DNA of 60,171 nt, from the NCBI RefSeq assembly GCF_945915435.1, contig NZ_CAMEFG010000022.1:1-60171 (forward strand). Direction: 5' to 3'. The stretch comes from an uncultured Paracoccus sp. Lineage in GTDB: Bacteria > Pseudomonadota > Alphaproteobacteria > Rhodobacterales > Rhodobacteraceae. Every line of letters begins with the position of its first letter. Position 1 is the first letter of the stretch. Below, piece after piece: positions 1-8,757 of the stretch. The notes under the pieces were generated by a model that was given only the letters and a program-made list of their open reading frames with translations, made no database searches and was not told the origin of the DNA. The position numbers and the translations under genes are program-made.

Positions 1-1
1 C

Positions 2-1438
2 GACGTGATGAAATGCGACGCCATCCTGGAAATCCCGAACGCCAAGGGCATCCACGGGCTGCGCCCGCAGAAATGGCCGCGCACCGATTACATCTTCTGC
101 AACGGCGAGGACGAGGCACCGCTGATCAACGACGGCTCGACGATGGAGGACCTGTCCACCTACGTCAACATCTTCACCGCCGTCGCCGCCGATGCGATGG
201 AAGTGGCGTGGCAGGTGAAGGTTTCGGGCAACCTCGACAACTGCGACGCGGATTATGAAGGCAAATGGGCCTTCTCGACCAGCTACAACTCGGAAATGGG
301 CATGACGCTGGCCGAGATGACCGAGGCCGAGATGGACCACGTCGTCGTCTTCAACATCGCCGAGATCGAGCGCGCCATCGAGGCCGGGGAATACGAGGAA
401 ATCAACGGCTGCAAGGTCGTGGACGGGCGCAAGGAAGCGAATAGCAAGTTCACCCGCTATATCCCCATCGCCAACAACCCGCACGGCTGCAACATGGCGC
501 CGGACCGCAAGCACCTGTGCGTCGCGGGCAAGCTGTCGCCGACCGTGACCGTGCTGGACGTGACGAAATTCGACGCGATCTTCGACGAGGATGCCGATCC
601 GCGCAGCGCCGTGGTGGCCGAGCCTGAACTGGGCCTCGGGCCGCTTCACACCGCCTTCGACGGGCGGGGCAACGCCTATACCTCGCTGTTCCTGGACAGC
701 CAGGTGGTCAAGTGGAACATCGAGGACGCGATCCGCGCCTATAACGGTGAATCCGTCGATCCGATCAAGGACAAGATCGACGTCCATTATCAGCCCGGCC
801 ACCTGAAAACGGTGATGGGCGAGACGCTGGACGCCAAGAACGACTGGCTGGTCTGCCTGTGCAAGTTCTCGAAGGACCGTTTCCTGAACACCGGCCCGCT
901 GAAGGCGGAAAACGACCAGTTGATCGACATCTCGGGCGACCGGATGGTGCTGGTCCACGACGGCCCGACCTTTGCCGAACCCCATGACGCGATCGCGGTC
1001 GATCCCTCGATCATGGACATCAAGTCGGTCTGGGAACGCGATGACCCGATGTGGGCCGAAACCCGCGCGCAGGCCGAGGCCGACGGCGTCGATATCGACG
1101 AATGGGCCGAAGAGGTGATCCGCGACGAAAGCGACCCGACCAAGGTGCGCGTCTACATGTCCAGCGTGGCGCCGAACTTCAGCCTCGAAACCTTCGAGGT
1201 GAACGAGGGCGACGAGGTGACGGTGATCGTCACCAACCTGGACGAGATCGACGACCTGACCCACGGCTTCACGATGGGCGATCACGGCGTCGCGATGGAG
1301 GTCGGGCCGCGCCAGACCGCATCCGTCACCTTCGTCGCCGCGAAACCGGGGGTCTACTGGTATTATTGCCAGTGGTTCTGCCACGCGCTGCACATGGAAA
1401 TGCGCGGCCGCATGTTCGTGCGCCCGAAGGAAGCCTGA
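2..1438 (+). CDS. nosZ: Nitrous-oxide reductase NosZ, C-terminal part (5' end outside window)
   Basis: This is the periplasmic copper enzyme that reduces N2O to N2, the last step of denitrification. About 478 residues are present and the reading frame is open to the left edge, so the Tat signal and the first part of the beta-propeller are missing. The propeller sequence continues to about fragment residue 370. A C-terminal cupredoxin domain follows, with the CuA motif [12 protein letters not shown] at about 456-467 (both Cys, the His and the Met ligands present). Histidines of the CuZ site lie in the propeller, for example NNPHGCN and FAEPHDA. The gene is followed four bases later by nosD. 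The family and the context of nosDFYLX leave little doubt. Confidence 0.98.
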   Translation, partial: DVMKCDAILEIPNAKGIHGLRPQKWPRTDYIFCNGEDEAPLINDGSTMEDLSTYVNIFTAVAADAMEVAWQVKVSGNLDNCDADYEGKWAFSTSYNSEMGMTLAEMTEAEMDHVVVFNIAEIERAIEAGEYEEINGCKVVDGRKEANSKFTRYIPIANNPHGCNMAPDRKHLCVAGKLSPTVTVLDVTKFDAIFDEDADPRSAVVAEPELGLGPLHTAFDGRGNAYTSLFLDSQVVKWNIEDAIRAYNGESVDPIKDKIDVHYQPGHLKTVMGETLDAKNDWLVCLCKFSKDRFLNTGPLKAENDQLIDISGDRMVLVHDGPTFAEPHDAIAVDPSIMDIKSVWERDDPMWAETRAQAEADGVDIDEWAEEVIRDESDPTKVRVYMSSVAPNFSLETFEVNEGDEVTVIVTNLDEIDDLTHGFTMGDHGVAMEVGPRQTASVTFVAAKPGVYWYYCQWFCHALHMEMRGRMFVRPKEA

Positions 1439-1441
1439 GCC

Positions 1442-2770
1442 ATGCGCCTGTTGCCCGCCCTGATGCTGCTGATCCTGTCCCTTCCGCTTGCGGCGGAGGA
1501 AATCCGGGTCGTGCCGGGGGCGGGCACGCTTGCCGATGCCATCGCCGGGGCCGCACCCGGCGATGTGCTGCACCTGCAAGGCGGGGCCTATCCCGGCCCC
1601 GTCACCATCGACCGCCCCCTGACCATCACCGGCCCGCGCGAGGCGGTGGTGGACGGCGAAGGCCAGGGCACCGTCATCACCATCGAGGCGCCGGGCGTCA
1701 CGCTGACGGGTTTCACCGTCACCGGATCGGGCCACCGGAACGAGGACCTCGACGCCGGGGTCAAGATCCTGCGCGAGGCACACCGAGCCCGGATCGAGGG
1801 GCTGCTTGTCACCGGCAACATGCACGGCATCGACATCCACGGCGGCCACGATGCCCGCGTCATCGGCAATGAGATCATCGGCACCCGAAACCCGCGCATG
1901 AACGAACGCGGCAACGGCGTCTATGTCTGGAACAGCCCCGGCGCGCTGGTTCAGGGCAACCTGATCCGCTACGGCCGCGACGGGATCTTTTCCAACACCA
2001 GCAAGGACAGCACCTATCGCGGCAATACCTTCCTGGACCTGCGTTTCGCCGTGCATTTCATGTATACCCACCGCACCGAGGTGACGGGCAACATATCCAT
2101 CGGCAACCATCTGGGCTTTGCCATCATGAACTCGGACCGGGCGGTGGTGCGCGACAATATCAGCCTTGGCGACCGCGAACACGGGGTCATGCTGAACTAT
2201 ACCAACAACTCCGACATCGCGGGCAATCTGGTGCGCGGCGGCACGAAGAAATGCCTCTTCATCTACAACGCCCACAAGAACCTGATCTGGGATAACCGCT
2301 TTCAGGATTGCGGCATCGGCATCCATTTCACCGCCGGGTCGGAACGCAACGTGCTGACCGGCAACGCCTTCATCGCCAACCGCGAGCAGGTGAAATACGT
2401 CGGCACCCGCCACATGGAATGGAGCCATGAGGGGCGCGGCAATTTCTGGTCCGACCATCCGGCGTTCGACCTGAACGGCGACGGGGTGGCCGACAGCTTC
2501 TATCGCCCCAACGACCTGATGGACCAGATCCTGTGGTCGCAGCCCGCCGCCGCCCTGCTGACCGGCAGCCCCGCCGTCCAGCTTGTCCGCTGGAGCCAGT
2601 CCAGCTTTCCCGCGACCCTGCCCGGCGGCGTGCGCGACTCTGCCCCCCTGATGCGCCCATTGACGATTGCGGTGCCCGGTGACGCCCTGCCGCTCGAGGC
2701 AGCCGCCGCCGGACGCTGGACCCAAGGAAACCATGATGACATCGACCCTGAAAATCTCGGCGCTCACTAA
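1442..2770 (+). CDS. nosD: NosD, periplasmic nitrous oxide reductase maturation protein
   Basis: A 442-residue protein with a Sec signal peptide (hydrophobic residues 4-17, likely cleavage after LAAE/PLAA). The body is a run of short repeats of the kind NxIxGNxxG that form a right-handed parallel beta-helix (CASH domain), as in known NosD. NosD works with the NosFY ABC transporter to supply sulfur and assemble the CuZ cluster of NosZ in the periplasm. The ATG lies four bases after the nosZ stop. The 3' end overlaps nosF by 38 bases in another frame, which suggests translational coupling. Length and order are normal for clade-I nos clusters. Confidence 0.95.
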   Translation: MRLLPALMLLILSLPLAAEEIRVVPGAGTLADAIAGAAPGDVLHLQGGAYPGPVTIDRPLTITGPREAVVDGEGQGTVITIEAPGVTLTGFTVTGSGHRNEDLDAGVKILREAHRARIEGLLVTGNMHGIDIHGGHDARVIGNEIIGTRNPRMNERGNGVYVWNSPGALVQGNLIRYGRDGIFSNTSKDSTYRGNTFLDLRFAVHFMYTHRTEVTGNISIGNHLGFAIMNSDRAVVRDNISLGDREHGVMLNYTNNSDIAGNLVRGGTKKCLFIYNAHKNLIWDNRFQDCGIGIHFTAGSERNVLTGNAFIANREQVKYVGTRHMEWSHEGRGNFWSDHPAFDLNGDGVADSFYRPNDLMDQILWSQPAAALLTGSPAVQLVRWSQSSFPATLPGGVRDSAPLMRPLTIAVPGDALPLEAAAAGRWTQGNHDDIDPENLGAH

Positions 2771-3635
2771 ACGCTTCGGCCCGGTCGAGGCGCTGCGCGA
2801 GGTCTCGCTGGACCTTGCGCCGGGGATGCGCGCGGCGCTTCTGGGCCATAACGGCGCGGGCAAATCGACGATGATGAAGATCATCCTCGGGCTGATCCCT
2901 TTCGATGCGGGCGGGGTTCAGGTCTGCGGCGCGGCCCCCGGCTCGCCGCAGGCGCGGGCGCGCGTGGCCTATCTGCCCGAAAACGTCGCCTTCCATCCGG
3001 CCCTGACGGGCGAGGAACAGATCCGCCAATACCTGTCCCTGCGCGGCGAAAATCCGCGCCAGGCGCCCGACCTGCTGGCACGGGTCGGGCTGGCCGATGC
3101 GCGGGCCCGCCGGATCGGCACCTATTCCAAGGGGATGCGCCAGCGCGTCGGCCTTGCCCAGACCCTGATCGGACGCCCGCAACTGCTGGTGCTGGACGAG
3201 CCGACCTCGGGGCTGGACCCGGTGTCGCGGCGCGATTTCTACGAATTGCTGGACGGGCTGGCGGCGGATGGCGCCTCGATCCTGCTGTCCAGCCATGTGC
3301 TGACCGAGGTCGAGGCGCGCACCGACCGCATCCTGATCCTGTCCGGCGGGCGGCTGGTGGCCGAGGGCACGCTGCCCGACCTGCGCGCCCGCGCCGCCCT
3401 GCCGGTCGCGCTGACGATCCGCCCCGCAGCGGGGGCCGATGCCGCGCTGGCCACGGCCCTGCCGCAGGCCGCGCGGGGGCCGGACGGGCTGCTGCGCCTG
3501 ACCTGCACGCAGGATGAAAAGCTGCCGCTGCTGGCGCGGATCACCGCATTGGGCGGGCAGGTCGCCGATCTGGACGTGATCCCGCCCAGCCTCGAAGACA
3601 TCTACAGCCATTTCAGCAAAAGGGACGGGCAATGA
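2733..3635 (+). CDS. nosF: NosF, ABC transporter ATPase for NosZ maturation
   Basis: A cytoplasmic ATPase of about 300 residues that energises the NosDFY transporter. The Walker A motif GHNGAGKST is near residue 38, the signature region is seen as YSKGMRQRVGLAQ, Walker B as LLVLDEPTSGLDP, and the switch His as LLSSHVL. The start at 2733 is chosen because AAGG precedes it by about six bases and the next codon is also ATG. Longer alternatives would lie further inside nosD. The gene overlaps nosD by 38 bases and nosY by the four bases ATGA. Confidence 0.94.
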   Translation: MMTSTLKISALTKRFGPVEALREVSLDLAPGMRAALLGHNGAGKSTMMKIILGLIPFDAGGVQVCGAAPGSPQARARVAYLPENVAFHPALTGEEQIRQYLSLRGENPRQAPDLLARVGLADARARRIGTYSKGMRQRVGLAQTLIGRPQLLVLDEPTSGLDPVSRRDFYELLDGLAADGASILLSSHVLTEVEARTDRILILSGGRLVAEGTLPDLRARAALPVALTIRPAAGADAALATALPQAARGPDGLLRLTCTQDEKLPLLARITALGGQVADLDVIPPSLEDIYSHFSKRDGQ

Positions 3636-4453
3636 GCCGCATCCTCGCCATCGCGGGCGCCGAGTTCCGCATCGCGCTCCGCAACCGCTGGGTCGCCATC
3701 GCCACGCTGATGATGGTGCTTTTCGCGCTGGTGCTGGCCGCCGCAGGGGCCGCGCCGACCGGCGATATCGGCGCCGACCGGCTGTCGGTCACGGTCGCCT
3801 CGCTGACCTCGCTTTCGGTCTATCTGGTGCCGCTGCTGGCCCTGCTGATGAGCTTCGACGCCCTTGCCGGAGAGGTCGAGCGCGGCACCCTGCCCCTGCT
3901 GCTGACCTATCCGATCTCGCGCTTGCAGATCCTGCTGGGCAAGCTGATCGCGCATCTGGCGATCCTCGCGCTGGCCTGCGGGCTTGGCTATGGCGCGGCG
4001 GCGGGGCTGGCGCTGTGGTCCGATCCGGGGGCGCTCGCGGGGCTGGCCTCGCTGTGGCGGCTGGTCTGGTCCTCGGTCGTGCTGGGGGCGACCTTCCTTG
4101 GCGCGGGCTATGCGCTGTCTGCGCTGTCGCGGCGACCCTCGGGGGCTGCGGGGCTGGCGATCGGGCTGTGGCTGGGCGTCGTCGTGCTTTACGACCTGGC
4201 GCTCTTGGCGCTGATCGTGTCGGACGGGGGCGGCGCACTGACCACCCGCGCCCTGCCCGTCGCCCTGCTGGCCAATCCCGCCGACGCCTTCCGCCTGTTC
4301 AACCTTGCCGCGGCCGAGGCCGTCGCCGCGGCGGGCGGCATCAACAGCGCGGCGGGGGCGATTCCGCTGTGGCAATCCGCCGCCTCGATCCTTCTCTGGC
4401 CGCTGGCGGGCATCCTGCTGGCATGGGCCGCCTTCCGAAAGGTCACGCCATGA
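3632..4453 (+). CDS. nosY: NosY, ABC-2 type membrane permease for NosZ maturation
   Basis: A membrane protein of 273 residues with about six transmembrane segments. The first is near residues 22-40 and the last near 250-268. It is the permease partner of NosF, and with periplasmic NosD it forms the complex needed for CuZ assembly. The motif AGEVERGTLPLLLTYPISR is typical of the ABC-2/NosY family. The gene overlaps both neighbours by ATGA, so it is translated within the same operon. Confidence 0.93.
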   Translation: MSRILAIAGAEFRIALRNRWVAIATLMMVLFALVLAAAGAAPTGDIGADRLSVTVASLTSLSVYLVPLLALLMSFDALAGEVERGTLPLLLTYPISRLQILLGKLIAHLAILALACGLGYGAAAGLALWSDPGALAGLASLWRLVWSSVVLGATFLGAGYALSALSRRPSGAAGLAIGLWLGVVVLYDLALLALIVSDGGGALTTRALPVALLANPADAFRLFNLAAAEAVAAAGGINSAAGAIPLWQSAASILLWPLAGILLAWAAFRKVTP

Positions 4454-5016
4454 AAACCGCGCCGCTTCTGCTGATCGCCCTGCTGGCCCTTGCCGCCTGC
4501 CGTCAGGACGAGGTCGCGCAGGACACCACCCCGCAGGAAATGACCGCCGAAACGCTGGGCCATTATTGCCAGATGAACCTGCTGGAACATCCCGGCCCCA
4601 AGGCGCAGGTCCATCTGGAAGGGATGCCGCCGCTGTTCTTCAGCCAGGTCCGCGACGCCATCGCCTATGCGCGCGGACCCGAACAGGTCGCCCCGATCCT
4701 TGCCATCCACGTCAACGACATGGGGGCTGCGGGCGCAAGCTGGGACGAACCGGGCGAAGGCAACTGGATTGTGGCCGACGACGCCTTCTTCGTCCTGGGT
4801 TCCGCGCGCGAGGGCGGCATGGGCGCGCCCGAGACCGTGCCCTTTTCCAGCCTTGAGGCCGCCGAAACCTTCGCCGCGCGCGAGGGCGGGCAGATCCTGC
4901 CGCTGGCCCGGATCACCGACGACATGGTGCTGACCCCGGTCGAGACCGGCGATCCCGGCGAGAACGACGACGATTATCTGCGCCGCCTGCGCGCCCTGAC
5001 CCCATCGGAAAGCTAG
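4450..5016 (+). CDS. nosL: NosL, outer-surface copper chaperone lipoprotein
   Basis: A lipoprotein of 188 residues. The N-terminus has a short hydrophobic stretch ending in the lipobox LAAC, with the lipidated Cys at about residue 17. NosL delivers Cu(I) to NosZ. The conserved CxM element appears as YCQMNLLEHPGPKAQ, and the FFSQVRDAIAY segment is family-typical. The ATG at 4450 overlaps the nosY stop by ATGA. The much longer open frame upstream is a shadow of nosY. Clade-I nos clusters place nosL here. Confidence 0.94.
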   Translation: MKTAPLLLIALLALAACRQDEVAQDTTPQEMTAETLGHYCQMNLLEHPGPKAQVHLEGMPPLFFSQVRDAIAYARGPEQVAPILAIHVNDMGAAGASWDEPGEGNWIVADDAFFVLGSAREGGMGAPETVPFSSLEAAETFAAREGGQILPLARITDDMVLTPVETGDPGENDDDYLRRLRALTPSES

Positions 5017-5020
5017 ACCC

Positions 5021-5935
5021 ATGCGCCTGACCCGCCGCCGCCTGATCGCCATTTCCGCCGCTGCCGCTTTCCTGCCCGCCGTGGCCCGCGCCCGCCCGCC
5101 TGCTCGGGTCTGGACCGGGCAGGCGTTGGGGGCGCGCGCCTCGATCCGCCTGGACCACCCCGACGCCCTCGCCATCGCCGCCCGCGCGCTGGCCGAGATC
5201 GAGCGGCTGGAGGGCATCCTCAGCCTCTATCGCGCGGACAGCGCGCTTTCGCGGCTGAACCGCGACGGGCGGCTGGCCGCGCCGCCGTTCGAACTGCTGG
5301 AATGCCTGTCCATCTGCGCCGCCGTCCACCGCGCCAGCACCGGGCGCTTCGATCCCACGGTCCAGCCGCTGTGGCAGCTATGGGCCGAGGCCGCCATCGC
5401 GGGCCGCCGCCCCGGCGATGCGCAGATCGAGACGGTCCTTCGACGCACCGGCTGGGGTGGCGTGACCATCGGCGCGGATGCGATCACCCTGCGTCCCGGC
5501 ATGGCGCTGACGCTGAACGGCGTCGGTCAGGGCTATGTCGCCGACCGCATCGCCCTGCTGCTGGAAGCCGAGGGGCTGACCGATATCCTGATCGACACGG
5601 GCGAGTTCCGCGCGCTTGGCGGCCAACCCGGCGGCGGGGCATGGCCGGTGAAACTGGCGGCGGGCGGATCGGTCGGGCTGCGCCAGCGCGCGTTGGCGAC
5701 ATCCGCCCCGCTTGGCACCTGCTTCGATGCGCAGGGGCGCGACGGCCATATCCTCGACCCCCGCAGCGGTCGGCCCGTGCGGGCGGGCTGGCGCGAGATC
5801 ACCGTCTCGGCCCCTTCCGCCGGGCTGGCCGACGCGCTGACCACCGCCGCCTGCGCGATGCCGGACGAGGCGGGGCTGCGCGCCATGATCGCGGGCTTTG
5901 ACGGGGCAAGGCTCGAGGCCGCCCACCGCGCCTGA
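5021..5935 (+). CDS. nosX: NosX, ApbE-type flavin transferase
   Basis: A 304-residue periplasmic FMN transferase. It has a twin-arginine-like N-terminus (TRRRLIAISAAAAF), so Tat export is likely. The ApbE-family landmarks are FDPTVQPLW near residue 110, LNGVGQGYVADR near 166, and DGHILDPRSGRP near 240, which carries the metal-binding aspartates. NosX attaches FMN covalently to NosR, the electron donor to NosZ; nosR would lie upstream of this window. It is the last gene of the nos operon, five bases after nosL, and no clear terminator follows. Confidence 0.93.
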   Translation: MRLTRRRLIAISAAAAFLPAVARARPPARVWTGQALGARASIRLDHPDALAIAARALAEIERLEGILSLYRADSALSRLNRDGRLAAPPFELLECLSICAAVHRASTGRFDPTVQPLWQLWAEAAIAGRRPGDAQIETVLRRTGWGGVTIGADAITLRPGMALTLNGVGQGYVADRIALLLEAEGLTDILIDTGEFRALGGQPGGGAWPVKLAAGGSVGLRQRALATSAPLGTCFDAQGRDGHILDPRSGRPVRAGWREITVSAPSAGLADALTTAACAMPDEAGLRAMIAGFDGARLEAAHRA

Positions 5936-5999
5936 CCCCTTCCCCCGGCGCCGCGCACCATCCTATGATCGCAACAAGGGGACATGAGAGAGAAGAATC

Positions 6000-7229
6000 A
6001 TGGATGACAAGCGGCTGGCGTGGACGCGCAACGATACGATCTGGATGCTCAGCCTGTTCGGCACCGCGGTCGGCGCGGGCATCCTGTTCCTGCCGATCAA
6101 TGCCGGGATCGGGGGATTCTGGCCGCTGGTCGCGATGACCCTGCTGATCGGGCCGATGACCTACCTGTCCCATCGCGGGCTGGCGCGCTTCGTCTGTTCG
6201 GGCAGCCGCCCCGATGCCGACATCACCGAGGTCGTGGCCGAGCATTTCGGACCCCGCGCCGGGCAGTTCATCACCGTGCTGTATTTCCTGGCGATCTATC
6301 CCATCGTGCTGATCTACGGGGTCGGCATCACCAATACCGTCGGCAGCTTCATGGAAAACCAGATGGGCATGGCGCCGCCGCCGCGCTGGATCCTGTCGGG
6401 GGTGCTGATCGCGGCGATGATGGTGGTGATGATCGCGGGCGAAAGGATCATGCTGGTCGCGACGCAATGGCTGGTCTATCCGCTGGCCGCGATCCTGGTC
6501 TTTCTGTCGCTGTATCTGATCCCAAGCTGGAACCTGGCCGCGGTCAGGCAGTTCACGCCGATGGGCACGGCGCTGTCCACGATCTGGCTGACGCTGCCGG
6601 TGCTGATCTTTTCCTTCAACCATTCGCCCGCGATCTCGCAATTCTCGGTCGCGATGCGGCGCGATTACGGGGCGGACGGGCCGGCCAAGGCCGACCGGAT
6701 CCTGCGCAACACCTCGGCCATGCTGGTCGGCTTCGTGATGCTGTTCGTCTTTTCCTGCGTGCTGTCGCTGACGCCCGAACAACTGGCCGAGGCCAAGGCG
6801 CAGAACCTGCCGGTGCTGTCCTACCTGGCCAATGCGCATGGCAGCAGCTTCGTTTCGATCTTCGGGCCGCTGATCGCCTTCGCCGCCATCGTCTCGTCCT
6901 TCTTCGGCCATTATCTTGGCGCGGCCGAGGGGCTGAAGGGCATCCTGCGCGGCAGGACCGGACGGGTGGCGGCAGGGCCGGGGTTGGACCGGATGATTGC
7001 GGTCTTCATCTTTCTGACCACCTGGGGGGTGGCGGTCGTCAACCCCTCGATCCTGGGGATGATCGAGACGCTGTCGGGTCCCGTCATCGCGGCCATCCTT
7101 TACCTGATGCCGATGTATGCGATCGGCAAGGTGCCCGCGCTGGCGCAATATCGCGGGGCGCTGTCGAATGTCTTCGTGACGGTTTCGGGGTTGGTCGCGG
7201 TCAGCGCGATCCTTTACCTGATGTTCTGA
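6000..7229 (+). CDS. HAAAP-family amino acid permease (serine/threonine/aromatic type)
   Basis: A 409-residue integral membrane protein with about eleven transmembrane helices. The first helix contains GTAVGAGILFLPINAG, the hallmark of the hydroxy/aromatic amino acid permease family (SdaC, TdcC, YhaO). It would import an amino acid with a proton or sodium ion. The start has GAGAGAAGAA upstream. It stands alone: nosX ends 64 bases before and the next gene is convergent. The exact substrate cannot be read from the sequence. Serine is the commonest for this group, but that is inference. Confidence 0.85.
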   Translation: MDDKRLAWTRNDTIWMLSLFGTAVGAGILFLPINAGIGGFWPLVAMTLLIGPMTYLSHRGLARFVCSGSRPDADITEVVAEHFGPRAGQFITVLYFLAIYPIVLIYGVGITNTVGSFMENQMGMAPPPRWILSGVLIAAMMVVMIAGERIMLVATQWLVYPLAAILVFLSLYLIPSWNLAAVRQFTPMGTALSTIWLTLPVLIFSFNHSPAISQFSVAMRRDYGADGPAKADRILRNTSAMLVGFVMLFVFSCVLSLTPEQLAEAKAQNLPVLSYLANAHGSSFVSIFGPLIAFAAIVSSFFGHYLGAAEGLKGILRGRTGRVAAGPGLDRMIAVFIFLTTWGVAVVNPSILGMIETLSGPVIAAILYLMPMYAIGKVPALAQYRGALSNVFVTVSGLVAVSAILYLMF

Positions 7230-7244
7230 CGGCGCGGCAAGGAA

Positions 7245-7310
7245 GGGGGGCGCTGCCCCCCATCCCCGTGCCGGGGATTCCCCCCGGGGTATTTGGATGA
7301 TGAAGAATTT
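7245..7310. repeat. GC-rich extragenic element with two hairpins, probable terminator
   Basis: Between the convergent permease and rarA there are two inverted repeats. One is GGGGG CGCTG CCCCC (7246-7260), the other ATCCCC GTGCC GGGGAT (7262-7278). They are followed by CCCCGGGGTATTTGG and then GATGAAGAA. From general familiarity, elements of this make-up recur between genes in Rhodobacteraceae genomes. It may act as a bidirectional terminator for the two flanking genes, but it lacks a long T-run. Confidence 0.5.
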
Positions 7311-7388
7311 CCGGGCCGTTCGCGGATGAGGCCAGGCTGATCGTTGTCCCAAGCGGCCATCGCCGCCTGTGCGGACCGATGGCGGGGT

Positions 7389-8648
7389 TCAGCCATCCAT
7401 GACCTTGCGCCAGTATTCGTCGGCGCGCTTTTCGAATGTGGCGGCGTCGCGGGCGTCGCTTTGGTAGAGCGTGCCGGGCGGGACCTGCGAATATTCCTGT
7501 TCGACCCAGCCGCGCGGGTCCTTGTGGGGCAGGCGGTAACCGGTATGGCCCAGGGCCTCGGCCCCCTTGTAATGCGCGTCCCGCAGGTGCAGCGGCACCG
7601 GGGCGGGCGGGGTCGAGGTGACCAGTTGCAGCGCCGCCGCGATGCCGCGCGAGGACGAGGCCGATTTCGGCGCCCGCGCGATATGCAGGGCCGCATGGGC
7701 CAGCACGATCTGCGCCTCGGGGTAGCCGATCCTTTCCACCGCCTGCGCCGCCGCCACTGCCGTCTGCAACGCGCTGTTGTCGGCCAGCCCGACATCCTCG
7801 GACGCATGGATCATGATGCGCCGGGCGATGAAGCGCGGATCCTCGCCTCCGTGGATCAGGCGGGCCAGCCAGTAGAGCGTCGCGTCAGGATCGGAACCCC
7901 GCATCGACTTGATGAAGGCCGAGACCACGTCATAATGCGCATCGCCCGAGCGGTCATGATTGATGGGGGCGCTGGCATAGGCTTCCTTGATCATCGCGTC
8001 CGTCACCGGGCCGTCATGGCCAAGCGCCAGGCTTTCCAGCGTGGTCAGCGCGCGGCGCGCATCGCCGCCGGATCGGCCCGCGACAAGGCGGACCTGTTCA
8101 GGCGTCATCGCCACCCCCGGCAGGTGGTCCAGCCCGCGCTGCACGACCTTTTCCATATCCTCGATGGACAGCGGTTCCAGCTTGAGGATGGTCGAGCGCG
8201 AGACCAGCGCGGGCGTCAGCACGTGATAGGGGTTGCCGGTGGTCGCGCCGATGAAATCGGCCGTGCCGTCCTCGCAGATCGCCAGCAGCTCGTCGGTCTG
8301 GGTCGCGGAAAACCGCTGCACCTCGTCCACGAAGATCAAGAGCGGGTTCATCCGCGCCTCATCCGCCAGCCTGCGCAGATCGGCGACCCCGGCGCGGGTG
8401 GCGTTCAGCGGGCGGAAGCCCTTGCCCAGCATGTTGCCCACCGCCCGCGCGATCGAGGTCTTGCCGATGCCCGGCGGGCCGTAGAGGATGACGCTGCCAA
8501 GCGCCCCCGCCGCGATCCGCCGCCGCAGGATCGAGCCGGGCGCGGTCAGCGCATCCTGCCCGATCACCTCGTCCAGCGTGGCGGGGCGCAAGGCCGCCGC
8601 CAGCGGCATCCGGCCCTTGCGCGGGGCGGCGTCGAAAAGATCGCTCAT
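7389..8648 (-). CDS. rarA: RarA/MgsA-type replication-associated recombination AAA+ ATPase
   Basis: A cytoplasmic AAA+ protein of 419 residues, related to clamp loaders, acting at stalled replication forks. Walker A GPPGIGKT is at 57-64, Walker B is LLIFVDEVQRF, and sensor 1 is GATTGNP. The C-terminal tetramerisation/lid region includes RGSDPDATLYWLARL and GEDPRFIARR, both diagnostic for RarA. The start MSDLFD at 8648 is taken because it is the family's usual beginning; the open frame extends further upstream without family similarity. The gene is divergent from the flavocytochrome gene and convergent with the permease. Confidence 0.93.
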   Translation of the reverse strand: MSDLFDAAPRKGRMPLAAALRPATLDEVIGQDALTAPGSILRRRIAAGALGSVILYGPPGIGKTSIARAVGNMLGKGFRPLNATRAGVADLRRLADEARMNPLLIFVDEVQRFSATQTDELLAICEDGTADFIGATTGNPYHVLTPALVSRSTILKLEPLSIEDMEKVVQRGLDHLPGVAMTPEQVRLVAGRSGGDARRALTTLESLALGHDGPVTDAMIKEAYASAPINHDRSGDAHYDVVSAFIKSMRGSDPDATLYWLARLIHGGEDPRFIARRIMIHASEDVGLADNSALQTAVAAAQAVERIGYPEAQIVLAHAALHIARAPKSASSSRGIAAALQLVTSTPPAPVPLHLRDAHYKGAEALGHTGYRLPHKDPRGWVEQEYSQVPPGTLYQSDARDAATFEKRADEYWRKVMDG

Positions 8649-8757
8649 GCCGGTATCCTGATGTGCGTGTTTTGTTCCGGGTATCAGGAAGGCCGGATGC
8701 CTGCAAGGAACCCGCCGGCCCATCGCCGGTTGAGCCTGAGGCAACCGGCAAGGGGAC

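Noticed and set aside
5799..7352. Long minus-strand frame across nosX and the amino acid permease
   Set aside because: No domain or ribosome site, and it lies opposite a well-recognised membrane protein.
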